A stretch of 32,888 nucleotides of DNA from Candidatus Aminicenantota bacterium (GTDB lineage: Bacteria; Acidobacteriota; Aminicenantia; Aminicenantales; Aminicenantaceae). Location of the stretch: positions 1 through 32,888 of the forward strand of contig JAUWNW010000016.1 in assembly GCA_030612445.1 (NCBI GenBank). The letters run 5' to 3'. Below are positions 8,463-17,131 of this stretch, one piece after another (the stretch's first letter is position 1; every line of letters starts with the position of its first letter). The notes beneath the pieces are model-generated. The model worked only from the letters and a program-made list of their open reading frames with translations, was not told where the DNA came from and did not search any database. A program made the position numbers and the translations under genes.

Positions 8463-10529
8463 ATGAAAAATTGTAAAATATTTCCTCTAATAGTTTTTAT
8501 GTTGATTTCTGCCGCAGTGATATCTTTGGCTGATAAACTGCCCGATACTTTTCAGATAATCCCTAAGCTGAGAAAGGTTGAAATCCTAAAAGGTCACGGC
8601 CTTAAATTTGGTGTTTTAAAGGGCATAGTCATAAAAGGCGATTTTACCAGGCCAGTTATGGGGCCTATCCTGGCAATCTTGCCAGAAAAGGAAACTGAGA
8701 GTAAAAAGATTCTGACTCTTGTTCTATCAAATGATGAGTCCCTCCCGGAATCCGGAGAAGGATATGTGCTTAAGATAGAAGCTGGCAGAGCTGAGATAAA
8801 GTCACGCAAAGAAGCAGGTCTATTTTATGGGTGTCAGACAATGGAACAACTACTGGAAGATGCCCGGGATACAGGGAGTGTTATACCTGCATGCCGGATT
8901 AAGGATTACCCCGACCTTGATTACAGGGCAATACATATTGATGTAAAGCATCATCTGGACACCATGAAATACTATTATGAAAGCATTGACCGGCTGGCGC
9001 GCTATAAGATCAATGCAATAATTTTTGAGTTTGAAGATAAACTCAGGTACAGGCGCCGGCCAGAAGTGGGAGCGCCTCAAGCCATGAGCATCGATGAAGT
9101 GGCAGCAATGACGCGTTATGCCCGCCGCCGCCACATAGAGATCAGTCCTTTGATCCAGGGTTTAGGGCATGCGACTTTTATCCTTAAACATGAGAAATAT
9201 GCCCACCTAAGAGAAGACCCGGAAAGCAGATGGGCCTTCTGTCCCTGTGCTGAGGGGACCTATGAAGTTTTATTTGATTTGTATCTGGATGCGTTTGAGG
9301 CCACTCCCGGAAGTCGATTCCTGCATGTAGGAGGAGATGAGATCGGGGAGATAGGGAAGTGTCCCCGCTGTAAGCCATTAGCGGATAAAGAAGGCTTGCT
9401 GGCCCTTAATCTTTTATGGCTGAAACGAGTATGTGATTTTGCCAGGGAGCATGACCGTATTCCCATATTTTGGGACGATATGTTGTTTAAATACGCTGGT
9501 GTGTGGGATTCGATGTGGCGGGATGAAGAGGAAATCGAGTTAGAGAAACTTTGGTCAAAAGGTGAACCTGTCCTTGACAGTGTCCTTGAGCAATACCCCA
9601 AGAATTGTGTGTATATGCGTTGGAATTATACTCTCGCCCGTCAGGCAGGTAATATCCGAGCTCTGGAGTGGTTTAAAAGCCGGGGGTTGCAGGCTATGAT
9701 AGCGACTGCAGCTCAGAATGTTCATCCTTTACTGCCGCAGGATGATAGAGTAAATATCATCCAAAGTTTTAACCGCCTTGCAAAGGAAAAAGGAATCACC
9801 GGCATGCTGTGTACTGCCTGGGATGATTCTTCCCCTCATATGGAGACTTTTTGGCGAGGTCTGATAGCTTCGGCAGAGTTTAGCTGGTTTTCCAGAGGAC
9901 GCAGTCTGGAGGAATATGAGACTGCTTATCTACAGCGGGAATTCGGGCCGGAATGTATAGATGCTAGTGATATGTATGCCGAACTATTTAAGGGAGTTTC
10001 TTTCTGGAATCGTGCTCTTTGTGCCGAGGGAAACCGCCGTAATGTAAAAAAAATTATGGACCTTCCTGATTCAGGAAACCCGGGAACTTGGAGCATCAGG
10101 CATAAAGAAAGACTGACTCTTGCCAGCCAGCAAGCCCTTAGACATGAAAGGCTTAAACTTCAGCTTAAGGATTTATATAATAAAGCGCTTCGTAATCGCT
10201 ATCATTTAAAACTTCATTCTGCTATTAATGATTTCCAAGTGACTTCTGCTCATCTGTTGCTTGCTCTTAAGGCTTGTGATAGCTCAGATAATCTGGCCAG
10301 GACCTCTGGATATCGTAAGGTAGAAAGGGCCTTGGAGAACTTTGAGCAAACCTGGGAAAATCTAAAAAATATTTATGCAGAAACCCGTTTTATCTCTTAT
10401 CCTGAGGATTATATTCCGGACCGCTATTTTCATTTAGCCAGTAAGAGCGAAGATCTATCCTGGATGGTGGAAGTGGAGAAAAAGTATCACATGCTTGTTC
10501 GCAATTGGCTTGATTCCAATTTACCTTAA
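8463..10529 (+). CDS. Exported glycoside hydrolase family 20 (beta-N-acetylhexosaminidase-like)
   Basis: A 688-residue protein. The signal peptide runs from MKNCKIFPLIVFMLISAAV to SLADK. A GH20b-like alpha/beta domain (about residues 25-150, with KEAGLFYGCQTMEQLL) precedes the catalytic TIM barrel that opens with YRAIHIDVKHHLDTMKYY. The catalytic Asp-Glu pair is Asp292-Glu293 in LHVGGDEIGE, the family hallmark; Glu would protonate the leaving group and Asp would orient the substrate acetamido group. A barrel Trp motif (AWDDSSPHMETFW) follows. The C-terminal 200 residues are helical. It likely releases terminal GlcNAc or GalNAc from glycans, chitin oligomers or muropeptides. No good ribosome-binding site precedes the ATG, so the exact start is slightly uncertain. 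Confidence 0.87.
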   Translation: MKNCKIFPLIVFMLISAAVISLADKLPDTFQIIPKLRKVEILKGHGLKFGVLKGIVIKGDFTRPVMGPILAILPEKETESKKILTLVLSNDESLPESGEGYVLKIEAGRAEIKSRKEAGLFYGCQTMEQLLEDARDTGSVIPACRIKDYPDLDYRAIHIDVKHHLDTMKYYYESIDRLARYKINAIIFEFEDKLRYRRRPEVGAPQAMSIDEVAAMTRYARRRHIEISPLIQGLGHATFILKHEKYAHLREDPESRWAFCPCAEGTYEVLFDLYLDAFEATPGSRFLHVGGDEIGEIGKCPRCKPLADKEGLLALNLLWLKRVCDFAREHDRIPIFWDDMLFKYAGVWDSMWRDEEEIELEKLWSKGEPVLDSVLEQYPKNCVYMRWNYTLARQAGNIRALEWFKSRGLQAMIATAAQNVHPLLPQDDRVNIIQSFNRLAKEKGITGMLCTAWDDSSPHMETFWRGLIASAEFSWFSRGRSLEEYETAYLQREFGPECIDASDMYAELFKGVSFWNRALCAEGNRRNVKKIMDLPDSGNPGTWSIRHKERLTLASQQALRHERLKLQLKDLYNKALRNRYHLKLHSAINDFQVTSAHLLLALKACDSSDNLARTSGYRKVERALENFEQTWENLKNIYAETRFISYPEDYIPDRYFHLASKSEDLSWMVEVEKKYHMLVRNWLDSNLP

Positions 10530-10547
10530 CATCAGGTTAAATAACCT

Positions 10548-10578
10548 TTGACAATGTATATGTCTCTTAATATATAAT
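10548..10578 (+). promoter_or_regulatory. Predicted sigma-70-type promoter for the PEBP-family gene
   Basis: TTGACA at 10548-10553 is followed by TATATA at 10571 (17-base spacer), overlapping TATAAT at 10573 (19-base spacer). The start codon is at 10597. This is the best consensus promoter seen in the window. Confidence 0.6.
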
Positions 10579-10596
10579 CTTCTTGGGGACATTCAA

Positions 10597-11055
10597 ATGA
10601 ATATGAAAATATCAATTCCGGTTTTGGGTGAGGATGGTTTTTTCCCAGTAAAGTATACCTGTGACGGAGAAAATATTTCACCTCCGATTGAATGGGAGGG
10701 AATTCCTGAGAGAGCTGAGTTTTTAGTGTTGATTTGTGATGACCCGGATGCTTACGGAGGAACCTGGGTTCATTGGGTCGTTTTTAATATACCGGCAGAT
10801 ATAAATGGGCTGCCTGAAAATGTGCTTCCAGAAAGAGAACTTAAAAGCACTGCTTTACAGGGAATGAATGATTTTAAAAAAATCGGCTATGGAGGTCCAT
10901 GTCCTCCTTCCGGAGAACATAGGTATTTTTTTAAGCTTTATGCTCTGGATGATAGGATAAACCTTCCCTCTGGTGCATATAAAAACCAAATCTTTATTGC
11001 TATGGAAGGCCATGTCCTGGCCCAGGGCAATATTATGGGCAAATACAGCCGCTGA
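10597..11055 (+). CDS. YbhB/YbcL family (PEBP-like) protein
   Basis: A 152-residue protein of the phosphatidylethanolamine-binding protein family, bacterial YbhB/YbcL branch. Hallmarks in order are YTCDGENISPPIEW, CDDPDAYGGTWVHWVVFNIP (the conserved DPD and WxHW ligand-pocket residues) and GPCPPSGEHRYFFKLYALD. No signal peptide is present, so it is probably cytoplasmic. The biochemical role of bacterial members is unsettled. Two in-frame ATGs (10597 and 10603) are possible; the first was chosen because a GGGG tract lies about ten bases upstream. Confidence 0.93.
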   Translation: MNMKISIPVLGEDGFFPVKYTCDGENISPPIEWEGIPERAEFLVLICDDPDAYGGTWVHWVVFNIPADINGLPENVLPERELKSTALQGMNDFKKIGYGGPCPPSGEHRYFFKLYALDDRINLPSGAYKNQIFIAMEGHVLAQGNIMGKYSR

Positions 11056-11060
11056 AAACA

Positions 11061-11074
11061 ATGGGTGACCCCAT
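11061..11074. other. Short perfect hairpin after the PEBP gene
   Basis: ATGGG-TGAC-CCCAT forms a five-pair stem six bases after the PEBP stop codon. It is not followed by a T-run but by a microrepeat. It could be a weak terminator or an RNA stability element. Confidence 0.3.
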
Positions 11075-11103
11075 TTCACAATTTACAATTCTCTATTTAC
11101 TTA
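11073..11103. repeat. Short degenerate AT-rich heptamer repeat
   Basis: atttcacaatttacaattctctatttac is built of 7-8 base units like those at 1931-1951, 24950-24976 and inside elements B and F. It lies in the gap between the PEBP and M14 genes. Confidence 0.4.
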
Positions 11104-11166
11104 GTATTATTGGGATAGTTATTTTTAGGAGCAGTTCAAAAAAATATTGTCTTAAAAGGAGTTATC

Positions 11167-12915
11167 ATGATAACCCGATTATTTAGACGTTGCCTTATTA
11201 CCGGGCTTATTGCATTTATTGCTAGTACTGCAGTTTATGCCCAGAAACTTGAAACACCGGCAGAGAAAGCTCAGTATCAAAAGGGAGGGACTCTTTACGA
11301 ACCTTTAATGGATTTTATCTATTTACTTGAATCACAAACAGAACTGATGAATGTTCAAAGGCTTACTAAAACCCTTATGGACAGGGATGTAGTACTTTGT
11401 ATTCTCTCAGACCCGCCTGTTTATAGTCCTGCTGATGTTGCTAAAACAGGAAAGCCGGTTGTACTTATTGCAAACAATGTTCATGGTGGTGAAGTAGCTG
11501 GAAAAGATGCCAGCCTGGAAATCATGCGGAATCTGATTATGAGCGATTTGCGTCCTCTTCTTAAAAAAGTTGTAGTTTTAAATATTCCGAGTTTGAATCC
11601 GGATGGAGCAGAGGTAGGGCGGCGTACAAATGAGCAGGGATTTGACATGAACCGAGATTATTTAAAACTTGAGTCCCAGGAAATTTTTGCCCTTGTCAGT
11701 AAAGTGATAAATAAATGGCATCCAGATATTCATGTAGATACTCATCATGGAGGAGCAGCTCCGTATGCTTTGGTCTATCAGACTTGCATGAATCCGGCCG
11801 GAGATTCTGAACTGATCCGGTTCGGGAATGAAGAAGTCCTTCCTCGTATCAGAGAAGCTTTGCGGGCTGAAGATTATGACGGCTTTTGGTATTCAGGAGG
11901 ACGTTGGGTAGAGGGCTCACCCCAATGGTCTCCGACCTCTGTAGAGCCGCGCAAACAGCATGTATATTCTGCTCTTGCGAATATGGTGGGGTTTTTATTT
12001 GAGACCCCCAGCGGAGCCTACCGGGTAGTAAAAAACGGCACAGAAGTTGTTGCAGTTCCGCAAGAGGAGCGTTACAAACATCAAGTAAGAGGAGAGTACA
12101 TCGGACAGCGTGAATTGATCCGTTTTGCTGTAGAAAGAGGCGAAGATCTAAAACGGGTTATCGCAGAAGCAAAATTGCGGGCGCTTGAGCTTGGCAACAA
12201 TGATTCAGATAATGACCAAATCCCTATAAAATATGAGCAAAAGGAAAAATTTAAGGAAGAATTCTGGATAAGGGAAAAAGATGGAGAGCCCGGAGAATAT
12301 GTTAAAGTCAAAGGAGGAGTTCGCACCTTGTTTGAGCCGACCCGGACCGCCACCCGTCCCTGGGGATACTTAATGCCTCCCCAGATGGCGCAAGTGATCC
12401 CTTTACTGCTTGAACATGAAATTAGTGTTAAAAGGCTCTCTGAGCCTGCAGAAGTCGAAGTCGAGGTCTATTATGCTAAGGAATTGAAACATCCTGAATA
12501 TTTTCAGGGCCACTATTTAAAAGAGGTTAAAGCAGAAAAAAAGGTTGAAAAAGTAAAAATTCCAGAGGGCTCGTTTTTTATTCCTGCAGGGCAGCAGAAA
12601 TCCAATTTGATTTGTTATATCCTGGAACCTGAAACCAATGATAATCTGGTCACCTGGGGATATCTGGATGATTTTCTCAGAGTAACTGTTGGGCTGGAAG
12701 AGGAACAAGCACGCCAAAAAGATCGGATGCAGGGATACCTGGAGAATATGAAAGAGGAACAGCGCGAGAGATTCCTGAAAAGGTTTGAGCTTCAGATGAA
12801 GCGTCTGACAAATCAGAAGATCCCTATTTATAGATTGATGAAAAAAACCGGACTGAAAGGAGTATTGGTACAGCCTTACAATGAATATCAGAAAAATATG
12901 TATATAAGATATTAA
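11167..12915 (+). CDS. Exported M14 family zinc carboxypeptidase
   Basis: A 582-residue exported peptidase with a signal peptide ending STAVYAQ and AAAAGGAG spaced well before ATG. The M14 zinc ligands are visible: His106 and Glu109 in NNVHGGEVAG, and His193 in DIHVDTHHGG. NPDGAEVGRRTN and DMNRDYLKLES hold the substrate-carboxylate Arg residues. The catalytic Glu is probably in FLFETPSGAYR. The C-terminal 250 residues are an extra domain rich in charged residues. It should remove C-terminal amino acids from peptides in the periplasm or outside the cell. It lies on the same strand as the PEBP gene, after a 111-base gap. Confidence 0.9.
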   Translation: MITRLFRRCLITGLIAFIASTAVYAQKLETPAEKAQYQKGGTLYEPLMDFIYLLESQTELMNVQRLTKTLMDRDVVLCILSDPPVYSPADVAKTGKPVVLIANNVHGGEVAGKDASLEIMRNLIMSDLRPLLKKVVVLNIPSLNPDGAEVGRRTNEQGFDMNRDYLKLESQEIFALVSKVINKWHPDIHVDTHHGGAAPYALVYQTCMNPAGDSELIRFGNEEVLPRIREALRAEDYDGFWYSGGRWVEGSPQWSPTSVEPRKQHVYSALANMVGFLFETPSGAYRVVKNGTEVVAVPQEERYKHQVRGEYIGQRELIRFAVERGEDLKRVIAEAKLRALELGNNDSDNDQIPIKYEQKEKFKEEFWIREKDGEPGEYVKVKGGVRTLFEPTRTATRPWGYLMPPQMAQVIPLLLEHEISVKRLSEPAEVEVEVYYAKELKHPEYFQGHYLKEVKAEKKVEKVKIPEGSFFIPAGQQKSNLICYILEPETNDNLVTWGYLDDFLRVTVGLEEEQARQKDRMQGYLENMKEEQRERFLKRFELQMKRLTNQKIPIYRLMKKTGLKGVLVQPYNEYQKNMYIRY

Positions 12916-12940
12916 ATTGAGCTATTTTTAAACCCTGAAA

Positions 12941-14614
12941 ATGGAAAATAGTAAAATGACCCAGCTTACTAATATAAATTTTTTCTTGGGCGAATACGGG
13001 GTTGATGTGGACAGGCTGGTATACGATTGGAAAAAATCGAAATATTTATCTAGATTGTGGGAGAGAGACACCTCCCTTTGGTCATCCAAGCCAGAAGAGG
13101 AGATTACGGACCGGCTGGGTTGGCTGGAACTTCCGGAAAAAATTGATCAAGAGGCCGCTGAAATTAGTACTTTTGTCAATGCTGTCAGAGAAGACGATAT
13201 CCAAAATGTAATACTATTGGGAATGGGAGGTTCAAGCTTAGGGCCTGAGATGTTCTCGAAAATTTTTGGAAAAAAACCGGGATACCCTGAGCTTGTCGTC
13301 CTTGACAGTACTCATCCAGCTGCAGTAATGGCAGTGGAAAATAGAATAGATATTGAACAAACCCTATTCCTGGTTTCCAGTAAATCTGGAACAACCCTTG
13401 AAACCCTTTCATTTTTTCGCTACTTTTGGGAGAAGGTTACAAAGATAACAAGTCAGCCGGGAGATCATTTTGCTGCTATAACAGATCCTGGCAGCCCTTT
13501 AGCTTCTCTGGCTGAGAAAAAAAACTTCCGCTCAGTTTTTCTTGCCCCTCCGGATATAGGGGGACGTTTTTCAGCTTTTAGCTGCTTTGGGCTCTTACCG
13601 GCGGCTCTTATCGGAATTGATTTGGAAGAATTAAAGTCGCAGGCTTTGTCCGTTGTTAAGAAAGCCTCTGCAGGGGGGGATGAAGAGAAATCAGACAGTT
13701 TGAAATTAGGTGCTGCTTTAGGTGAAATTGGCAGGCATCGGGATAAGATTACTTTTTTTGTTTCCCCTTCCTTGTTGAGCTTTACAGATTGGCTTGAGCA
13801 GCTTATTGCAGAAAGCTTAGGGAAAAATGGAAAAGGTATTATCCCAGTCATAAATGAAATTAAATTACCGGTTAAAGATTATAGGCCTGAGCGTTTATTT
13901 ATTTTTTTATATGATGATATTGAAATTGAACATCCCAAAAGCTTTGAAAATAAACTCAGAGAAGCAAGCCATCCTGTGATCTCTATAAATATAAACAGTA
14001 AGTATGAAATAGGAAGGGAAATTATTCGTTGGGAGATAGCAGTGGCTGCAGCTGGTTCTGTCTTGAGGGTTAATCCCTTTAACCAACCTGATGTACAGCT
14101 TACCAAAGCTCTTTCAGGCGATTTTATGTCTAAGAAAAAAGGTTCAGGCGCAAAAAATGAAGAACTGCATAAGGAATATAAAATCGGATATCCAAGATCT
14201 TTAGGGTCCGCCCTGGATAACTGGCTTAATAGGGCCCAGCCGGCCGCTTATATTGCTATTCAGGCTTATCTTACTCCTTATGGAAAGGTTTATATAGGAA
14301 TTGAAAAAATTCGCAAAAAATTAATAGAAAAAACGCTGCTTGCGACTACGCTTGGATTTGGTCCCCGCTTTTTGCACTCTGCCGGTCAATTACACAAAGG
14401 GGGACCGGAAACAGGTTTATTTCTCCAACTGGTAGATGAACCTGAGACGGACATATCTATTCCCGGTGAGGATTATACTTTTGGTTCTCTGATAAGAGCA
14501 CAGTCTATAGGTGATTTTCTTGCCCTAAAACAGCGGAATCGGCATGTATTAAGGATCAACCTAGGGAAAAATGTTTTGATTGGATTGCATCAGCTGGCAG
14601 AGATAATAGGATAG
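12941..14614 (+). CDS. Glucose-6-phosphate isomerase, transaldolase/PGI-fusion type, stand-alone
   Basis: Interconverts glucose-6-phosphate and fructose-6-phosphate. The sequence matches the PGI half of bifunctional transaldolase/PGI proteins: GMGGSSLGPEM, VLDSTHPAAV, LFLVSSKSGTTLETLSFF (phosphate loop SKSGTT), ESLGKNGKGIIPV and HSAGQLHKGGPETG near the C-terminus. No transaldolase domain is attached and none lies upstream, so it is a split version. Length is 557 residues. The start is uncertain: the first residues (MENSKM) come from a microrepeat-like string ggaaaatagtaaaatg, and a second ATG is at 12956. No ribosome-binding site is seen, but TATTTT lies 12 bases before ATG 12941, which would fit a leaderless message. 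Confidence 0.88.
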   Translation: MENSKMTQLTNINFFLGEYGVDVDRLVYDWKKSKYLSRLWERDTSLWSSKPEEEITDRLGWLELPEKIDQEAAEISTFVNAVREDDIQNVILLGMGGSSLGPEMFSKIFGKKPGYPELVVLDSTHPAAVMAVENRIDIEQTLFLVSSKSGTTLETLSFFRYFWEKVTKITSQPGDHFAAITDPGSPLASLAEKKNFRSVFLAPPDIGGRFSAFSCFGLLPAALIGIDLEELKSQALSVVKKASAGGDEEKSDSLKLGAALGEIGRHRDKITFFVSPSLLSFTDWLEQLIAESLGKNGKGIIPVINEIKLPVKDYRPERLFIFLYDDIEIEHPKSFENKLREASHPVISININSKYEIGREIIRWEIAVAAAGSVLRVNPFNQPDVQLTKALSGDFMSKKKGSGAKNEELHKEYKIGYPRSLGSALDNWLNRAQPAAYIAIQAYLTPYGKVYIGIEKIRKKLIEKTLLATTLGFGPRFLHSAGQLHKGGPETGLFLQLVDEPETDISIPGEDYTFGSLIRAQSIGDFLALKQRNRHVLRINLGKNVLIGLHQLAEIIG

Positions 14615-14661
14615 AGAATGATAAATGATTCTTCTTTTTGACTTTCTGCTTTGAATTACAG

Positions 14662-14667
14662 TATTAT
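14662..14667 (+). promoter_or_regulatory. Candidate -10 element for a near-leaderless message
   Basis: TATTAT ends 11 bases before ATG 14679, and there is no Shine-Dalgarno in between (tcagcctgaaa). Transcription would start about five bases before the start codon. Confidence 0.35.
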
Positions 14668-14678
14668 TCAGCCTGAAA

Positions 14679-15419
14679 ATGGACATATTACATCTATTAC
14701 TCCTCTTTGGCGTAGGAGCTGTAGCCGGCTTTATAAATGTTAATGCGGGCGGTGGTTCCAGTTTGACGCTTCCTACCCTTATTTTTTTGGGGCTTGACGC
14801 TGCTGTAGCTAACGGGACAAACCGGATAGGGCTTATCCTTCAGAATATTTTTGCAGTAACCTCATTCCGAAAAAACAAGATATTCAAATTTAAGACAAGT
14901 ATTTTCTTAGCTGTATTTACCCTGCCTGGAGCAATCATCGGGGCAATAATTGCAACCCAGGTCAGCAACACCTTATTCCAGCGAATTCTGGGAGGAGTAT
15001 TGATCTTGGTTGTTATCTCAATGTTTTTTTCCCGTTCATATAAAAAAGATGCCCTTGAAAGCTCACGCAGCTGGTTTATATATCCAGCTCTTTTTGGTAT
15101 CGGTTTTTATGGCGGGTTTCTCCAGGTCGGAGTAGGGTTTCTATTTATGGCAGCGCTTTATCACCTGTTAAGGGTCAATCTTGTCTTCGTCAATATGCAC
15201 AAAGTATTTATAATCCTCATATATACTATCCCTGCCCTGGCTGTGTTTTCTTTGACTGGAAATGTCAACTGGCAATTTGGACTGGTACTGGCCGCAGGAA
15301 ATGCTCTGGGAGGCTGGTGGGGAGCCCATGCCGCTGTTAAAGGCGGAGAGAAAGTAATCCGTATCATCCTGGCTGTTGCCATTACAATTATGGCAGGGAA
15401 ATTATTCGGACTCTATTGA
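14679..15419 (+). CDS. TSUP family (TauE/SafE) membrane permease
   Basis: A 246-residue integral membrane protein with about seven to eight hydrophobic helices. The two TSUP repeats are visible: NVNAGGGSSLTLPTLIFLGLDAAVANGTNRIGLILQ in the first half and FGIGFYGGFLQVGVGFLFMAALYHLL in the second. Family members export or import sulfite, sulfoacetate or other organosulfur anions; the substrate here cannot be told. No ribosome-binding site is visible. It ends 9 bases before the M48 protease gene, so the two are probably co-transcribed. Confidence 0.9.
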   Translation: MDILHLLLLFGVGAVAGFINVNAGGGSSLTLPTLIFLGLDAAVANGTNRIGLILQNIFAVTSFRKNKIFKFKTSIFLAVFTLPGAIIGAIIATQVSNTLFQRILGGVLILVVISMFFSRSYKKDALESSRSWFIYPALFGIGFYGGFLQVGVGFLFMAALYHLLRVNLVFVNMHKVFIILIYTIPALAVFSLTGNVNWQFGLVLAAGNALGGWWGAHAAVKGGEKVIRIILAVAITIMAGKLFGLY

Positions 15420-15428
15420 ACCTGAGCT

Positions 15429-16550
15429 ATGAAAGAAATTCATCCCTTATTAAATAAAGAAAAACAAAAGCAGGCAAAACAGTATGAGAAAGAAAATCGG
15501 ATTCTCGGCCTGGTAAGCCTGGGGCTATCACTATTCATATTATTAGGATTTTATTTCAGCGGTATGAGTTACTGGCTTGCCCAGAGATTTCATGGGCAAT
15601 CTCTAATATGGACTTTTCTTGTTTATTTCGTAATTTTCCTATCTATTTTGTTTGTATTGGGTTTGCCCTTAGATTATTACACAAGTTATGTTCATGAGCA
15701 CAAGTGGAAGTTTTCTAACCACACTCGCAAGACTTGGAGTTGGGAAAAGGCCAAATCTTTCCTGGTAAGTTTGTTAATAATGATTATTGTTCTGGCCCTT
15801 CTGTTTTGGATCATGGCGATATTTCCGAAATATTGGTGGTTGATCACTGGAATAGCTATGGCATTTGTAAGCGTGATCTTTGCAACTTTAATTCCGGTAG
15901 TAATACTTCCGATATTTAATAAATATTCTCCTATTAAAAATAAAGAATTGGCCTCAGCTCTGGAAAAAATTCTCGCCAGAGGTGGATTAAAAAGCAGTGG
16001 GTTTTTTAAAGAGGATATGAGCAAACAGACTAAAAAAGAAAATGCTTTTCTGGCAGGACTTGGAAAGACAAGGAGAGTAGTACTTGGTGATAACCTTTTA
16101 GAGAATATGACGGTGCCTGAGATCGAATCGATAATCGCCCATGAGGTCGGGCACTATAAATACCGTCATATCTGGAAGAATATATTGATAGGGACTATGC
16201 AGCAGTTGATCGTTTTTTTTATTATAGATCAGATAATGCGGGCAGTCTTTCCGCTATTTTTAACCTCGACCCGGGCTAATCTGACTCTTTTTCCAATTCT
16301 TGCAATTTTTATGGGGTCTGTATCCATGCTTTTGTTTGCTCCGCTTAGCAATGCTGTATCCAGGTATTTTGAGAAACAAGCAGATGATTATGCCTTAAAT
16401 AGTATTAAAGAAAAAAAATCTTTTTTAAGTGCTATGGCTGGGCTTGCCGACCGGAATTTAGCCAATGCCTATCCTGAATGGTGGGTGAAAATATTGTATT
16501 ATTCTCATCCCCCTATGGGAGAGCGGCTTGCCAATGCAGAAAAGGATTGA
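15429..16550 (+). CDS. M48 family (Ste24/CAAX-type) membrane zinc metalloprotease
   Basis: A 373-residue integral membrane protease. The N-terminal half has several transmembrane helices and the M48_N-like motif LPLDYYTSYVHEHKW. The zinc site is HEVGH in IIAHEVGHYKYRH (near residue 238), and the third ligand is in FEKQADDYAL, the usual ExxxD. NAFLAGLGKTRRVVLGDNLL before the HExxH is typical of the Ste24 group. The C-terminal WWVKILYYSHPPMGERL is also conserved. It likely cleaves membrane proteins or prenylated or small peptides at the inner membrane. Repeat elements begin about 100 bases after its stop codon. Confidence 0.92.
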   Translation: MKEIHPLLNKEKQKQAKQYEKENRILGLVSLGLSLFILLGFYFSGMSYWLAQRFHGQSLIWTFLVYFVIFLSILFVLGLPLDYYTSYVHEHKWKFSNHTRKTWSWEKAKSFLVSLLIMIIVLALLFWIMAIFPKYWWLITGIAMAFVSVIFATLIPVVILPIFNKYSPIKNKELASALEKILARGGLKSSGFFKEDMSKQTKKENAFLAGLGKTRRVVLGDNLLENMTVPEIESIIAHEVGHYKYRHIWKNILIGTMQQLIVFFIIDQIMRAVFPLFLTSTRANLTLFPILAIFMGSVSMLLFAPLSNAVSRYFEKQADDYALNSIKEKKSFLSAMAGLADRNLANAYPEWWVKILYYSHPPMGERLANAEKD

Positions 16551-16572
16551 ATTAAAATTTCATTTTGATAAG

Positions 16573-16601
16573 ATATTTATCTGGACTATTCAGATAAATA
16601 T
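16573..16601 (+). terminator. Hairpin after the M48 protease gene, possible terminator
   Basis: atatttatctg and cagataaatat pair as a perfect 11-base stem around a 7-base loop (gactatt), 22 bases past the stop codon. An AT-rich but imperfect T-run follows (ttaactttaat), so termination efficiency is uncertain. The loop plus arm also resembles an element left end (ctggactattca). Confidence 0.45.
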
Positions 16602-16640
16602 TAACTTTAATACTAAGTAAACATTTATATTATTTTAGTA

Positions 16641-16653
16641 TAAATAGTTCAGG
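16641..16653 (+). repeat. Solitary element right end
   Basis: TAAATAGTTCAGG matches the right terminal inverted repeat of the elements below and is joined to element A by the same GGTGGACC-type junction seen between A and B. It is probably the remnant of a further array member whose left part is lost. Confidence 0.6.
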
Positions 16654-16657
16654 TGGA

Positions 16658-16910
16658 CCTGGGTTATTCACGAGTCGAGGTTGCCGCAGATGCGAGGTGC
16701 AGGGGATGAAGCTGTGGTCCTTCACCGCGAATCCGCTGCAACAAAGTAGATGCGGTAAGATCGGCTCGCCTGAAAGGTAAAAAATGTCGATTAAAAATAT
16801 AAATTCCATCGAAAACATAATGGTCATTTTTAATTCATACTTACACACGCTATAATTTCTATTTATCCATAACCGAGGCTCATAACTACATTTTTTATAA
16901 ATATTTCAGG
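16658..16910 (+). mobile_element. Miniature inverted-repeat element A (type 1, 253 bases)
   Basis: Starts CCTGGGTTATTCAC and ends TATAAATATTTCAGG, imperfect terminal inverted repeats. The first 169 bases differ from element C at only five positions. The core has hairpin-forming segments: GCAGGGGAT pairs with ATCCGCTGC apart from one mismatch, and TTGCCGCA pairs with TGCGGTAA using one wobble pair. No transposase is encoded; open frames in it are short and only reflect the repeat. The last 84 bases differ from C except for the terminal tttttta(t/a) and end repeat. It forms a tandem array with B and C, with four bases (TGGA or TAGA) between units. Confidence 0.75.
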
Positions 16911-16914
16911 TGGA

Positions 16915-17127
16915 CCTGGGTTATTCACAAGTCGAGGTTGCCGCAGATACAGAAAAGTCAGAAAGAACAGGAAAAACAGGAACACCAGGAAAAACAGAAA
17001 ATGGTAAATGGAAAATAGTGAATGGGAAAAACCGTAAAACGTTAATTGTAAAACATGAAGCGTTATGTTAAAAATCTGAAGCGAGCACAAGCCACACCCG
17101 AATTTCATTTTTTATGAATAGTTCAGG
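16915..17127 (+). mobile_element. Miniature inverted-repeat element B (type 2, 213 bases)
   Basis: Starts CCTGGGTTATTCACAAGTCGAGG and ends TTATGAATAGTTCAGG. The left 30 bases match type 1, but the middle is different. It has short direct repeats of acaggaaaa or accaggaaaa, then a microrepeat block (ggtaaatggaaaatagtgaatggg), then GAAGCGAGCACAAGCCACACC near the right end. The same middle and right parts recur in D and inside F. No coding capacity. Confidence 0.7.
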
Positions 17128-17131
17128 TAGA

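Noticed and set aside
16581-16653. A 73-base mini-element with ends ctggactattca and taaatagttcagg
   Set aside because: The left end is better explained as part of the perfect hairpin at 16573-16601; only the right end was kept as a remnant.
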